The notes beneath the pieces were generated by a model. It saw only the letters and a list, made by a program, of their open reading frames with translations. It searched no databases and was not told the DNA's origin. The translations under genes and the position numbers were made by a program. A stretch of 64,000 bases of DNA from contig JACEEZ010003598.1 of NCBI GenBank assembly GCA_016584305.1, forward strand, positions 287,501-351,500. Direction: 5' to 3'. Positions 32,393 to 42,601 of this stretch are shown here, piece by piece (the stretch's first letter is position 1; every line of letters starts with the position of its first letter). The DNA comes from Chionoecetes opilio (lineage: Eukaryota > Arthropoda > Malacostraca > Decapoda > Majidae).

Positions 32393-32748
32393 ACATAAGA
32401 AAATAAGGAAGCTACAAGAGGCCGTAAGACCTACACAAGGTAGTTCCTGTTACTTAACTCTACCTATATCCACCTCTCTTCCCCATCCATGAAATTATCC
32501 ATACTCCTTTTAAAGACCCCAATAGACTCTGCATTGACCACCTGACGACCGAGTCCATTCCAATCATTCACCACCCTATTTGTGAACCAGTTTCTACCAA
32601 TTTCCTTTTTAAATCTATGCTTCTCCAGCTTGAATCCGTGACTTGTTCTACCCTGATTACTAGCCGTAAGAACTTTTCCTACATCGCCTTTATTGTATCC
32701 CTTTATCCACTTAAAAACTTCTTCCATCACCATCATCATGTCACACAA
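32393..32748 (-). mobile_element. CR1-like LINE 3' end
   Basis: Minus strand encodes [20 protein letters not shown] and FKRSMDNFMDGEERWI then a stop, followed by the common 3' UTR ending in AAGAACATAAG on the plus strand. More of ORF2 is kept here (KEVFKWIKGYNKGDVGK-like) than in other copies. Confidence 0.82.
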
Positions 32749-33046
32749 ATTATGTTATATAACTTTATTAACGTATGTATTATGGTAAGCATATTAAAGT
32801 CACGTCTCTGTTCTGATCTTATTTCTTATTCCGAGCGGCTTAGCATTATGGCACTTGACTGACGACTATAACGTAAAGACTTTAACCCTTGCCATGTATC
32901 TCTTCGTCTTTATCTTTTCCTTCACGTCTCTGCTCTTCCATCACTGTCATTCTTGTTCTGATTTCTTTAACTGATTGATTTGATTTCTTTGGACTGATTT
33001 CTTAGTTTTGATGTGTGATTCTTATGTTCTTCTTCTTCTTATGATC

Positions 33047-33279
33047 TTATTTCTTTTTCTGAGCCATTTTCTTAGCTCGCTGCTCGATCTCATAGGCGGA
33101 GTACTTGTTGAAGAGCGGCGCCGTCATGAAGGAGGGACTCGCCATATAATCCTGACGGGCGGCAGGGCTTCCAGGCGGGCCATGAAGCGCTGGAGGGGCA
33201 GGGCGGCGTCCAGGCAGGTGGGATCCAGGACGCGGTGCTCATCCAGGAATTCGTAGATCAGGAAATCCGCGAACGTCAA
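33047..33279 (-). pseudogene. GST minus gene, exon 5 with one-base deletion
   Basis: Acceptor CAG at 33282-33280. Encodes [20 protein letters not shown] and [15 protein letters not shown], then loses frame within GTCAGGATTATATGG (plus 33143-33157). After the shift, [20 protein letters not shown] and a Lys-rich end (MAQKKK) are readable. Helices alpha-6 to alpha-9 of the GST fold lie here. Confidence 0.88.
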
Positions 33280-36200
33280 CTGTAAAAGGAGGCAGGGAGC
33301 TTTACAAAGGAGGCAGGGAGCTTTACAAAGGAGGCAGGGAGCTTTACAAAGGAGGCAGGGAGCTTTACAAAGGAGGCAGGGAGCTTTACAAAGGAGGCAG
33401 GGAGCTTTACAAAGGAGGCAGGGAGCTTTACAAAGGAGGCAGGGAGCTTTAAAAGGAGGCAGGGAGCTTTAAAAAGGAGGCAGGGAGCTTTAAAAAGGAG
33501 GCAGGGAGCTTTAAAAAGGAGGCAGGGAGCTTTAAAAAGGAGGCAGGGAGCTTTAAAAAGGAGGCAGAGAGCTTTAAAAAGGAGGCAGGGAGCTTTAAAA
33601 AGGAGGCAGGGAGCTTTAAAAAGGAGGCAGGGAGCTTTAAAAAGGTGGCAGGGAGCTTTAAAAAGTAGGCAGGGAGCTTTAAAAAGTAGGCAGGAAGCTT
33701 TAAAAAGGAGGCAGGAAGCTTTAAAAAGGAGGCAGGGAGCTTTAAAAAGGAGGCAGGGAGCTTTAAAAAGGTGGCAGGGAGCTTTAAAAAGGAGGCAGGG
33801 AGCTTAAAAAGGAGGCAGGAAGCTTTACAAAGGAGGCAGGGAGCTTTAAAAAGGAGGCAGGGAGCTTTACAAAGGAGGCAGGGAGCTTTAAAAAGGAGGC
33901 AGGAAGCTTTAAAAAGGAGGCAGGAAGCTTTACAAAGGAGGCAGGGAGCTTTACAAAGGAGGCAGGGAGCTTTAAAAAGGAGGCAGGGAGCTTTAAAAAG
34001 GAGGCAGGAAGCTTTACAAAGGAGGCAGGGAGCTTTACAAAGGAGGCAGGAAGCTTTACAAAGGAGGCAGGGAGCTTTACAAAGGAGGCAGGAAGCTTTA
34101 AAAGGAGGCAGGAGCTTTACAAAGGAGGCAGGGAAGCTTTACAAAGGAGGCAGGGAGCTTTAAAAGGAGGCAGGAAGCTTTAAAAAGGAGGCAGGGAGCT
34201 TTAAAAAGGAGGCAGGAAGCTTTAAAAAGGAGGCAGGGAGCTTTACAAAGGAGGCAGGGAGCTTTACAAAGGAGGCAGGGAGCTTTAAAAATGAGGCAGG
34301 GAGCTTTAAAAAGGAGACAGGAAGCTTTACAAAGGAGGCAGGGAGCTTTACAAAGGAGGCAGGAAGCTTTAAAAAGGGGGCAGGGAGCTTTAAAAAGGAG
34401 GCAGGAAGCTTTACAAAGGAGGCAGGGAGTTTTACAAAGGAGGCAGGAAGCTTTAAAAAGGAGGCAGGAAGCTTTACAAAGGAGGCAGGGAGCTTTACAA
34501 AGGAGGCAGGGAGCTTTAAAAAGGAGACAGGGAGCTTTACAAAGGAGGCAGGGAGCTTTACAAAGGAGGCGGGGAGCTTTACAAAGGAGGCGGGGATCTT
34601 TACAAAGGAGGCAGGGAGCTTTAAAAAGGAGGCAGGGAGCTTTAAAAAAGAGACAGGAAGCTTTACAAAGGAGGCAGGGAGCTTTAAAAAGGAGGCAGGG
34701 AGCTTTACAAAGGAGGCAGGGAGCTTTACAAAGGAGGCAGGGAGCTTTAAAAAGGAGGCAGGGAGTTTTAAAAGGAGGCAGGAAGCTTTAAAAGGAGGCA
34801 GGGAGCTTTAAAAAGGAGGCAGGGAGCTTTAAAAAGGAGGCAGGGAGTTTTTAAAAGGAGACAGGGAGCTTTACAAAGGAGGCAGGGAGCTTTAACAGGA
34901 GGCAGGGAGCTTTAAAAAGGTGACAGGGAGCTTTAAAAAGGAGGCAGGGAGCTTTAAAAAGGAGGCAGGGAGCTTTAAAAGGAGGCGGAGAGCTTTAAAA
35001 AGGAGGCAGGGAGTTTTAAAAAGGAGGCAGGGAGCTTTAAAAAGGAGACAGGGAGTTTTAAAAGGAGGCTAGATAATTTCATGGAAGGGGATGAAAGGTG
35101 GATGTAGGTAGTATTAAGTAACAGGAACTACCTCGTTTAGGTCTCGCGGCCTCTTGTAGCTTCCTAATTTTCTGATGTTCTTATGAAAAGAAGAGTTTGT
35201 TTATTAGGATGATGTTGACTTCCTATGAATTTTGAATCTATTTCCGTATCTTCGTTGTTTAGTTTTTATTTACTTTTTATTATTGTTGCCTATACACACA
35301 ACCCTCGTTTTCCCGGACTAATAGGGGGGGAGCACTGGTCCGGGAACCGCAAACGTCAGGGAATCGCAACAGTCCGAGGCCATTACCCACCCCCGGACGT
35401 TTATCCTACTCTAGTATTTACTGTCTGGCAACCACCATTATCAACTACCACGCCGCGGAATTTTACGTCACTTTATTGTTGCTTTTAGCCCTGCGAGGAT
35501 CCCTTGGGGAACACTTTGAGCCCTGGTGATGTCCTATGATGCTATCACCGGCGCTGTAGTTGACCTGTCTTTCTCAGGAAGGCACAAGTGAGGCCAGAGT
35601 GTTGCCAGGAGGGGGGTGGACACCAGCCGCCTCCAGCAGGGTGGGCAGGTCACTGGTGAGGAGGTGAGGAGTTGAGAGCGTAGCACTACACGGTGGGAGT
35701 GGAAGCGCGGACGCTGCAGCAGAAAGTGTTCCAATAGTCTCAGAGACGTTCCTGCACCAGGGGCAGTGGGGGTCAGGGGACTGACGGAGGCGGTGCAGGT
35801 GAACCGCGAGTATCGTGTGCCCAAATGTAAACAATATGACCGCTGAGCATGCTGCCACCTGGCGGGAGGCGCGGACAGGGCAGTGGGGGTCAGGGGACTA
35901 ACGGAGGCAGTGCAGGTGAACCGTGAGAGTCGTATGCCCAAATGTAAACAATACGACCGCTGAGCATGCTGCCACCTGGCGGGAGGCGCGAACACTGACC
36001 AGGGGTGACAGGAGATGCTCAGACTGCCGGACAACTTTGTCGATTTACGGACTGGACCAGGCATTTGTGGACCAGACTCTGACATATCCCCGGACCTCGG
36101 ATTTTGACCGGCAAATCCGATATCCGGGAAATGGAGGTCCGGGAAACCGAGGGTTGTGTGTACGTATTTGGATTAATAGAAAGAAATAGGACGAAAACTA

Positions 36201-39200
36201 TGATGAGTGTTAAGTTTTGAAAATGTGGTCATCTTTTTTTCTATCTCTTATACGGGGACTGGTAATATGCGTGTTATTCGTAATGTTATTAATATTTTCC
36301 CTTGGTCAGTCTCCTGTGGTGTGGAATATAGATATGAATTCAGCACAAAACTCACCTTCTCTCCCGCAAACCAAGGGCGATCTCCAAGGAAATCACAATA
36401 TTGCTTGATCTTCTGAGGCAGTTCCTTCAGGTACTGTGGCTTACGATCCTGTGCAAACCATGGTCAATGTATCAATTGTTATATAATGTAATATATAATA
36501 CAGTATATATCAGTTAGTAAGCATACTCGTTAATTAAGACGTGTTACCATTGTTTTCAGGTATACATCACATTTATTCCTTTATTTGCATATCATTATTG
36601 CATTATTCAAACAATTCTATCATATTTAAAGTAAGCGATAATACTACCTTCCAAAGACCGTATAATGGAAGCATGCATAAAGGGAAAAAAATACGTTTTT
36701 TTTTAGACTACGAAACCACAAAAGCTGGTACAGTGATCTACATGACCTAACTAATTCATGAAAACCCTATAATTCTTACGTAGTTGTAGCAGTAGACATC
36801 CCACATCTGCTCTGCCATTTCCATGCTACAAAAGCTGTTACAGTGATCTACATAACCAATCTAACCTTAAATAACCACGATACAAAAAATCCTATAATTC
36901 TTACGTAGTTGAAGTAGCAAACATCCCACATCTGCTCTGCCATGTCCATCGCCTGGTTCACCAAGACGTCAATCCTGCGTCGCTCCGTCTCCGTCCCGCC
37001 CTCCAGCCCGTACCGGCGGCCCAAGTACCGCAGGATGGCGACGCTCTGGCTGAGCTTCACGTCGCCGTCAATATAATAAGGTAGCTGATCCAGTGACAAG
37101 AAATAACAAAGATCAAATTTAGAAGAACCGTAGTATTCCCTTCTCCTGGCATCAAATATCAGTCAGTAAGCAGCATATGGGGTCAGGATTTTTCACCTCT
37201 TAAAAAAAAACAGTATAGATATTATCAGAGCTCTCGACTCTATCTTAAGTGTATTAATTTTCAACCCATCTATTTCCTTCTTATCATTCATTGTACATGT
37301 CCCAAGTACTTGGTGTGATCTGATTGTCTTTTATTTTATCACTTGCCAAGGATATTATTTATTTGTAAATTGTATCCATGCTAATTAAATATAGACTGAC
37401 AGACACACCGACAGGCAGACAGGCAGGTATACATAAACAGACAGGCAAGCAGGTACAAATATATAGACAGACAGACAGGCAGGTAAACATACAGACAGAC
37501 AGAAAGGCAGGTACACATACAGACAAACAGACAGGTAGGCTACACATAATACAGACAGACAGACAGGTAGATAGGCCTACACATACAGACAGACAGACAG
37601 GTAGGCTACACATAATACAGACAGACAGACAGGTAGATAGGCCTACACATACAGACAGACAGACAGGTAGGGTGCATATACAGACAGACAGACAGGCAGG
37701 TACACACACAGACAACAGACACACAGGCAGGTACACACACAGACAGACAGGCAGACACGTGCAAACCTCACATTGGGGAAGTCCAGTCCCAGCTTATACT
37801 TGACGGAGAACCAGCAGGTCTTGTCATAGTCGGGCGGGTCTCCAACTTCATACTGCTTGTCCTCATACTCAACCCCCTTGTACGCCAGCAGGAGGCGGAT
37901 GGGCTGAGCCAGCTGAAAAGACAAACAGTAAAAACTACTTGTCATGGTCGGAAACATAATATTAGGTTGTGCTTCGTAGGTCAATGTTTCGCTGCAAAGA
38001 CCAAATTTAAGACCATAGAGATTGACGCTCTCCCTGCCACCCATCTATTGTCTTGATCTTCATTGTCGCCAGGGGTAACACAGCCAAACTCCCATAAGAA
38101 CATAAGGACATAAGAAAATAAGGAAGCAACAAAAGGTTGTGAGACCTACACGAGGTAGTTCCTGTCACTTAACCCTTAACAAGCTAAGGGTATGCTTTAT
38201 ACACCTAAGCCCTGGGCGAAGGTTATGGTCATTTTGACGACCCTTGCAAAAATCGATAAAAACTACATCAGCGTGTAGGGAATGTTGTAGCGCACCCGGC
38301 CATATATATTTGACCCCCCAAAATATGTCTGGGGGGGTGGGGATGCGGTCCGTAGTTGAAAAATGTGGCGCGAGCTGCATCGTATGTCTAGATTGGTGTC
38401 GCGCGGCGAGATTTCCCGGGCGAATATCCACCCGTATACGCTATGGGTTAGAGCGTAATATCGCGTATATCTCGTATATCTCGCATGCGCTCGCATATCT
38501 CGAGTTGCCATGTTGTACTACACACACACCAATTTGTAGTCGCCTGGGTTAAAGCCCGCAGTTTTGGTATGCCTTTAAAAACCCCGCTCTTAAGAGGCCA
38601 CCCGCAGCCCACCAGAGAAACCTCTTAAGAGTCCACCCGCAACCCATGGGTTAACCCTTTCACGTCACCATTGTCATTCACTTTTTGTTGTCCCGCACAA
38701 ACCCATTGTCACCCGAAATGTCATGCGCGGGAAAAAAGTTGTACTTCCACCGCGTCTAGAAACTAAACTATCAAAGGTATCGAGTTCAATTATGTTTTGT
38801 TTTTAAGCTAAGATAATTTCCTATATCATACAATGTTAAAAAAATACGCTAGCGTGAAAATAACTTACAAAACCTCGAGTTAGAAGTGAAAAAATAAAAT
38901 AAATAAAACCTTGCGGCAAAAAATAATATGCCAAAAATCAACTTATCATCATAGAAGATTTTTCTACGTTCCATGACATAGCTGAATAAATTTCCTTTCC
39001 AATGAAGTATAATATATTGTTATTCGCTCAAAAATAAAGCCATACAACGAAGTGAAAGATAGCGTAAAGTTTTTTTTTTAATCATTTTAATTTAAATATT
39101 TTGTATATAATATTATACAACATTATATTATACAAAATATATTTTAATATAATATATTGTAATTCGCTCCAACGGTCAAGTGAATCTCACCTCAACCGCG

Positions 39201-42200
39201 CGCTTTTTAAGATTTTTAATAAATATTTTAAAATATTATTTTTGGATGACGCTCAAAGACGTTATTTGTACGTATGGCCTACACGTACCGGATGACGCTC
39301 AAAGACGTCATTTGTACGTTAAAGGGTTAACACTACCTACATCCACCTTGCATCCCCATCCATGAATTTATCTGACCTCCTTTTAAAGCTCGCTAATGAC
39401 TCTGCAGTAACTACCTGTTTACTGAGTCCATTCCAATCATTTACCACCCTATTTGTGAACCAGTTTTTCCCCATTTCTTTTTTAAATTACGCTTTTCCAG
39501 CTTGAATCCGTTACTTCCCATGTAATGCTCTCCACATGAGGTAAGAGCACATGAACACAGTTATAACTAAGTCATGGTGACGTGCAGGAGTGCCAAGTTA
39601 TGCTTTATGTTGTAGGTGCCTTATTAAGTTTTCGAATCTCTGGAATTTTCATTAATCTATCAATAATGATAATAATATTAACTGATAATGATATTAATAA
39701 TATTAATACTAGTAATAATAATAATAATAACAAATGAACACGATAATGATGAAAAAATAATACTGATATTAATAACAATAATAATAGCTAGGAATAATAA
39801 ATTAATAATAACTAAAAGTAATATTGCATAAAAGTCTGTAGAGTAAGTGAAATTGGCAAGGCGCCACCGCAGAGTTTATCAGCCACGCTTGCTTCTCTAG
39901 CGATTTTCTTCACTCAGCCTCACACGCGCTTCATGTTCAAGCGAAGGCCGACCTTCAAGATAAATACTTGAGTTACTTTTTGACAGAAAATACTTTTCCT
40001 CTCTTGGCTCACGCCCCCCTAAGTAATTACCCGCGCCCCCCTAGGTAATTACCCACGCCCCCCTAGGTAATTACTCACGCCCCCCTAGGTAGTTACTCAC
40101 GCCCCCCTAGGTAATTACCCACGCCCCCCTAGGTAATTACCCACGCCCCCCTAGGTAATTACTCACGCCCTCCTAGGTAATTACCCACGCCCCCCTAGGA
40201 AATTTCCCACGCCCCCCTAGGTAATTTCCCACGCCCCCCTAGGTAATTTCCTACGCCCCCTAGGTAATTTCCCACGCCCCTAGGTAATTTCTCACGGCCC
40301 CCTAGGTAATTTCCCACGCCCCCTAGGTAATTACCCACGCCCCCTTAGGTAATTACCCACGCCCCCTAGGTAATTACCCACGCCCCCTTAGGTAATTGCC
40401 CACGCCCCCCTAGGTAATTACCCACGCCCCCCTAGGTAATTTTCCACGCCCCCCTAGGTAATTACCCACGCCCCCCTAGGTAATTACCCACGTCCCCTAG
40501 GTAATTACCCACGGCCCCCTAGGTGATTACCCACGCCCCCCTAGGTAATTTCCCACGCCCCCCTAGGTAATTTCCCACGCCCCCCTAGGTAATTTCCCAC
40601 GCCCCCCTAGGTAATTACCCACGCCCCCCTAGGTAATTTCCCACAGCCCGCCCTAGGTAATTTCCCACGCCCCCCTAGGTAATTTCCCACGCCCCCCTAG
40701 GTAATTACCCACGCCCCCCTAGGTAATTTCCCACGCCCCCCTAGGTAATTTCCCACGCCCCCCTAAGTAATTACCCACGCCCCCCTAGGTAATTTCCCAC
40801 GCCCCCTAGGTAATTTCCCACGCCCCCTTAGGTAATTTCCCACGCCCCCCTAGGTAATTATCCACGCCCCCTAGGTAATTACCCACGCCCCCTAGGTAAT
40901 TTCCCACGCCCCCTAGGTAATTTCCCACGCCCCCCTAGGTAATTTCCCATGCCCCCCTAGGTAATTTCCCACGCCCCCCTAGGTAATTACCCACGCCCCC
41001 CTAGGTAATTTCCCACGCCCCCCTAGGTAATTTCCCACGCCCCCCTAGGTAATTTCCCACGCCCCCATAAGTAATTACCCACGCCCCCCTAGGTAATTTC
41101 CCACGACCCCCTAAGTAATTACCCACGCCCCCCTAGGTAATTTCCCACGCCCCCCTAGGTAATTTCCCACGCCCCCTAAGTAATTACCCACGCCCCCCTA
41201 GGTAATTACCCACGCCCCCCAGGGTAAGAACCGCTGGGATGGTGGGGGATAAAGGTATCTTTTTTGATAAAGGATATTTTTTAAAGGTAGCCTACCTTTT
41301 GCCTTTATTGTAACCTAATCTTTGCCTAAAACTGAGACGGGGACCCTGATGGCGGACGCGTCACCTGAGGGAAAATTATGTAAATGCCGGAAAGCTTGGG
41401 TGTGTGGCCTCCATCACGGTGACTCATGATGATACTGAAGGTGGTGTGAGAGCCATGCCATGTTAACATTCACGGGGGATCAAGACACTGATATTGTACA
41501 AGTCATGCATCATTATGTAGCCCATGCATGTATACTATAGATGCGTAGCCTACTCATGGCACGTATATATTTGTAGGTAGAATGTGAAAGCGCTGCCCCA
41601 AAGTTTCTGCGTTGGTGAGTATAGCTAAATTTAAGCTATATATATTATAAGCTTCGCCCAGTCAGAATGTAGTATTAACTTTTAAGTACTAGCTAAAATT
41701 CAAGGGATCAGCAGATTCTTGTATTGAGCGCGAATAATGACAGAATACTACTCGGCAAGTTTGCACCATTGCACCATAGGTAATATATACTGCCTGATTG
41801 CTTCCATCGCTTCTGTAGCTACGTATACACTGCACGCATCTTTCCTCCTCCCGCGTACCGTATATATATATAGTATAATTATTCTCTCATTATCATGCAT
41901 CCTGGCCAGCTATAGGTGACGCAGCTATTGTACTCCCCTTGTAGAGCAACACACAAACACACACACAAACAGATAAGGTCAGTTTCCCAAAAGAACAAAA
42001 CATTGGGGTTAATATGGAGGAGAGTTTCACGGTCGTTTTCAGACACCAACTACTTTTTCTTGGCCTACAATAGGGGCTTGTTCTAATGGTGCTAGTTTTA
42101 TTTTGCGCAAAAAAGAAAAGAAAAAAAAAAAGTATATTTTGTGGTTAAGGTTAGGTTAGGTTTCTTTAAAACCTGTAAGGTTAGGTTAGGTTTCTTTAAA

Positions 42201-42601
42201 ACCTGTAAGGTTAGGTTAGGTTAGGTTAGGTTTCATTAAAACAAGGTTAGGTTAGGTTAGGTTTCATTTTTTTTCTTCATTTTTTTTTGGTTTGCGCAAA
42301 ATAAAAGTAGCACCATTAGAACAAGCACCTATTGTAGGCCAAGAAAAAGTAGTTGGTGTCTCTGAAAACGAACGTGAAACTCCTCCATTATTACCTAGAT
42401 TGGATTTGGAGGAATGCAATAACAGCTCGAGAAGCAAACAACCACTCTAGCTAGCTACCGCCTCTTTGATAGCCACTTTTTATTTGATATCCACTTCAAG
42501 GCTACGACCCTGCCAGTGGAACATCAGCATGCCATGTACTCTATTATGAACCAATTAATACTCACACAGCGGTCTTTCCAGTAGCCCAGCACCGGTGACA
42601 T
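33047..42601 (-). CDS. Mu-class glutathione S-transferase, five exons, frameshifted in last exon
   Basis: Cytosolic GST that would conjugate glutathione to electrophiles. Coding exons on the minus strand: 42601-42566, 37912-37772, 37084-36905, 36448-36356, 33279-33047. All junctions are GT-AG and phase 0. Conserved residues: catalytic Tyr7 ([11 protein letters not shown]), the mu-loop region [10 protein letters not shown] with Trp46 and Lys50, [14 protein letters not shown] (Gln72, Ser73), Tyr116, and RPWFAGEK. Residue 12 is Cys where the family has Gly. A single-base deletion near 33148 in exon 5 shifts the frame to a TGA at 33126-33124, giving about 201 aa; the normal C-terminus continues in the next frame to TAA at 33049-33047 (about 227 aa expected). 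Either a recent pseudogene or a sequencing indel. Introns are crowded with repeats. It faces the second GST head to head. Confidence 0.88.
33286..35070. repeat. Minisatellite, 21 bp unit, LINE-derived
   Basis: About 85 copies of GGAGGCAGGGAGCTTTAAAAA-like units (TTAAAA and TTACAA variants). It starts 4 bp beyond the exon 5 splice acceptor of the minus-strand GST and ends by reading straight into a CR1-like LINE tail (35065-35186). LINE copies at 50.28 and 56.64 kb contain GGGAGTTTTAAAAGGAGGCT, the single-copy version of the unit. 21 bp is seven codons (KRRQGAL), hence long artefactual ORFs. Confidence 0.95.
35065..35186 (+). mobile_element. CR1-like LINE 3' end, source of the 21 bp array
   Basis: CTAGATAATTTCATGG through GGCCTCTTGTAGCTTCC and TGATGTTCTTATG, the standard 3' end. 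It joins the last minisatellite unit without a break. Confidence 0.85.
35295..36160. mobile_element. TA-flanked pogo/mariner-type element, copy 2
   Basis: The left end CACACAACCCTCGTTTTCCC and right end GGGAAACCGAGGGTTGTGTG are inverted; TA at 35293-35294 and 36161-36162. Same family as 16400-17618. Inside, a fragment of LINE RT C-terminus on the minus strand ([36 protein letters not shown]) is present about twice and frameshifted. Lies in intron 4 of the minus-strand GST. Confidence 0.87.
36356..36448 (-). CDS. GST minus gene, exon 4
   Basis: 31 codons, [20 protein letters not shown] then [11 protein letters not shown]. Acceptor GCACAG before, donor GTGAG after. Matches the alpha-5 helix and the mu-class PWFAG motif. 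Confidence 0.92.
36780..36825 (-). pseudogene. Duplicated 3' end of GST exon 3 with intact donor
   Basis: Minus strand reads [15 protein letters not shown] then GTAAGAAT, a near copy of the true exon 3 end ([15 protein letters not shown], donor GTAAGAAT at 36904). It is part of a tandem duplication of about 118 bp (roughly 36722-36840 and 36841-36957). No acceptor precedes it. Confidence 0.82.
36905..37084 (-). CDS. GST minus gene, exon 3
   Basis: 60 codons from [20 protein letters not shown] to [10 protein letters not shown]. Gln72-Ser73 bind the glutathione gamma-glutamyl group in mu GSTs. Acceptor GATCAG, donor GTAAGA. Confidence 0.93.
37395..37765. repeat. CAGA-type microsatellite/minisatellite
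   Basis: (CAGA)n interspersed with CAGGTAGGCTACACATA-like units. On the minus strand it starts 6-12 bp after the exon 2 donor of the GST gene. Confidence 0.9.
37772..37912 (-). CDS. GST minus gene, exon 2
   Basis: 47 codons, [20 protein letters not shown] to YKLGLDFPN. Contains the mu-loop ([11 protein letters not shown]). Acceptor CTTTTCAG, donor GTGAGG. Confidence 0.93.
38173..38650. mobile_element. piggyBac-like TTAA element, left of a pair
   Basis: TTAA at 38169-38172 then CCCTTAACAAGCTAAGGG; ends CGCAACCCATGGG before TTAA 38651-38654. No transposase. Shares the middle TTAA with the element to its right. Confidence 0.65.
38655..39326. mobile_element. piggyBac-like TTAA element, right of a pair
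   Basis: Starts CCCTTTCACGTCACCATTG after TTAA 38651-38654 and ends ACGTTAAAGGG before TTAA 39327-39330. The right end carries two copies of GATGACGCTCAAAGACGT. Non-coding, AT-rich. Confidence 0.75.
39867..41236. mobile_element. hAT-like element expanded by an internal array
   Basis: The left unique part (39867-39998) matches the fragment at 32157-32385. The right end CAGGGTAAGAACCGCTG is the reverse complement of a hAT-type start CAGCGGTTCTTACCCTG. The array at 39999-41224 fills the middle. Lies in intron 1 of the minus-strand GST. Confidence 0.6.
39999..41224. repeat. C-rich minisatellite, 22 bp unit
   Basis: About 55 copies of ACGCCCCCCTAGGTAATTAC plus CC, with AATTTCCC and AAGTAATT variants. 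The minus strand, which is the sense strand of the enclosing GST gene, carries a run of five or six G in each unit. Confidence 0.95.
41237..42003. other. Intron 1 of the minus-strand GST, unassigned part
   Basis: No exon or transposon end recognised. Short AT-rich hairpins near 41640 and 41860 only. Confidence 0.45.
42004..42396. mobile_element. Foldback element carrying (TTAGG)n
   Basis: The left arm GGTTAATATGGAGGAGAGTT...TGCTAGTTTTATTTTGCGCAA pairs with the right arm ending GAAACTCCTCCATTATTACC. Between them are poly-A, about 100 bp of GGTTAGGTTAGG-type repeats (42141-42260), and poly-T. It is the simplest complete copy of the family at 13.6-14.5 kb. Sits about 170 bp from GST exon 1 in intron 1. 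Confidence 0.85.
42566..42601 (-). CDS. GST minus gene, exon 1
   Basis: 12 codons, [12 protein letters not shown], donor GTGAGT at 42565-42560. It holds catalytic Tyr7. Length, phase and sequence mirror exon 1 of the plus-strand gene ([12 protein letters not shown]). Codon 12 is TGT (Cys) instead of Gly. Confidence 0.9.

Larger units (their letters stand above)
38098..39535 (-). mobile_element. CR1-like LINE 3' end split by TTAA insertions
   Basis: 38098-38172 (AGAACATAAGG... to GTTCCTGTCACTTAA) continues at 39331 (CACTACCTACATCCACC... to TGAACCAGTTTTTCCCC). The two parts rejoin at a single TTAA when the insertion 38173-39330 is removed. Confidence 0.85.

Noticed and set aside
33771..34791. 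ORFs of 130 and 166 aa rich in KRRQGAL
   Set aside because: In-frame translation of the 21 bp minisatellite; frame is lost wherever unit length varies.
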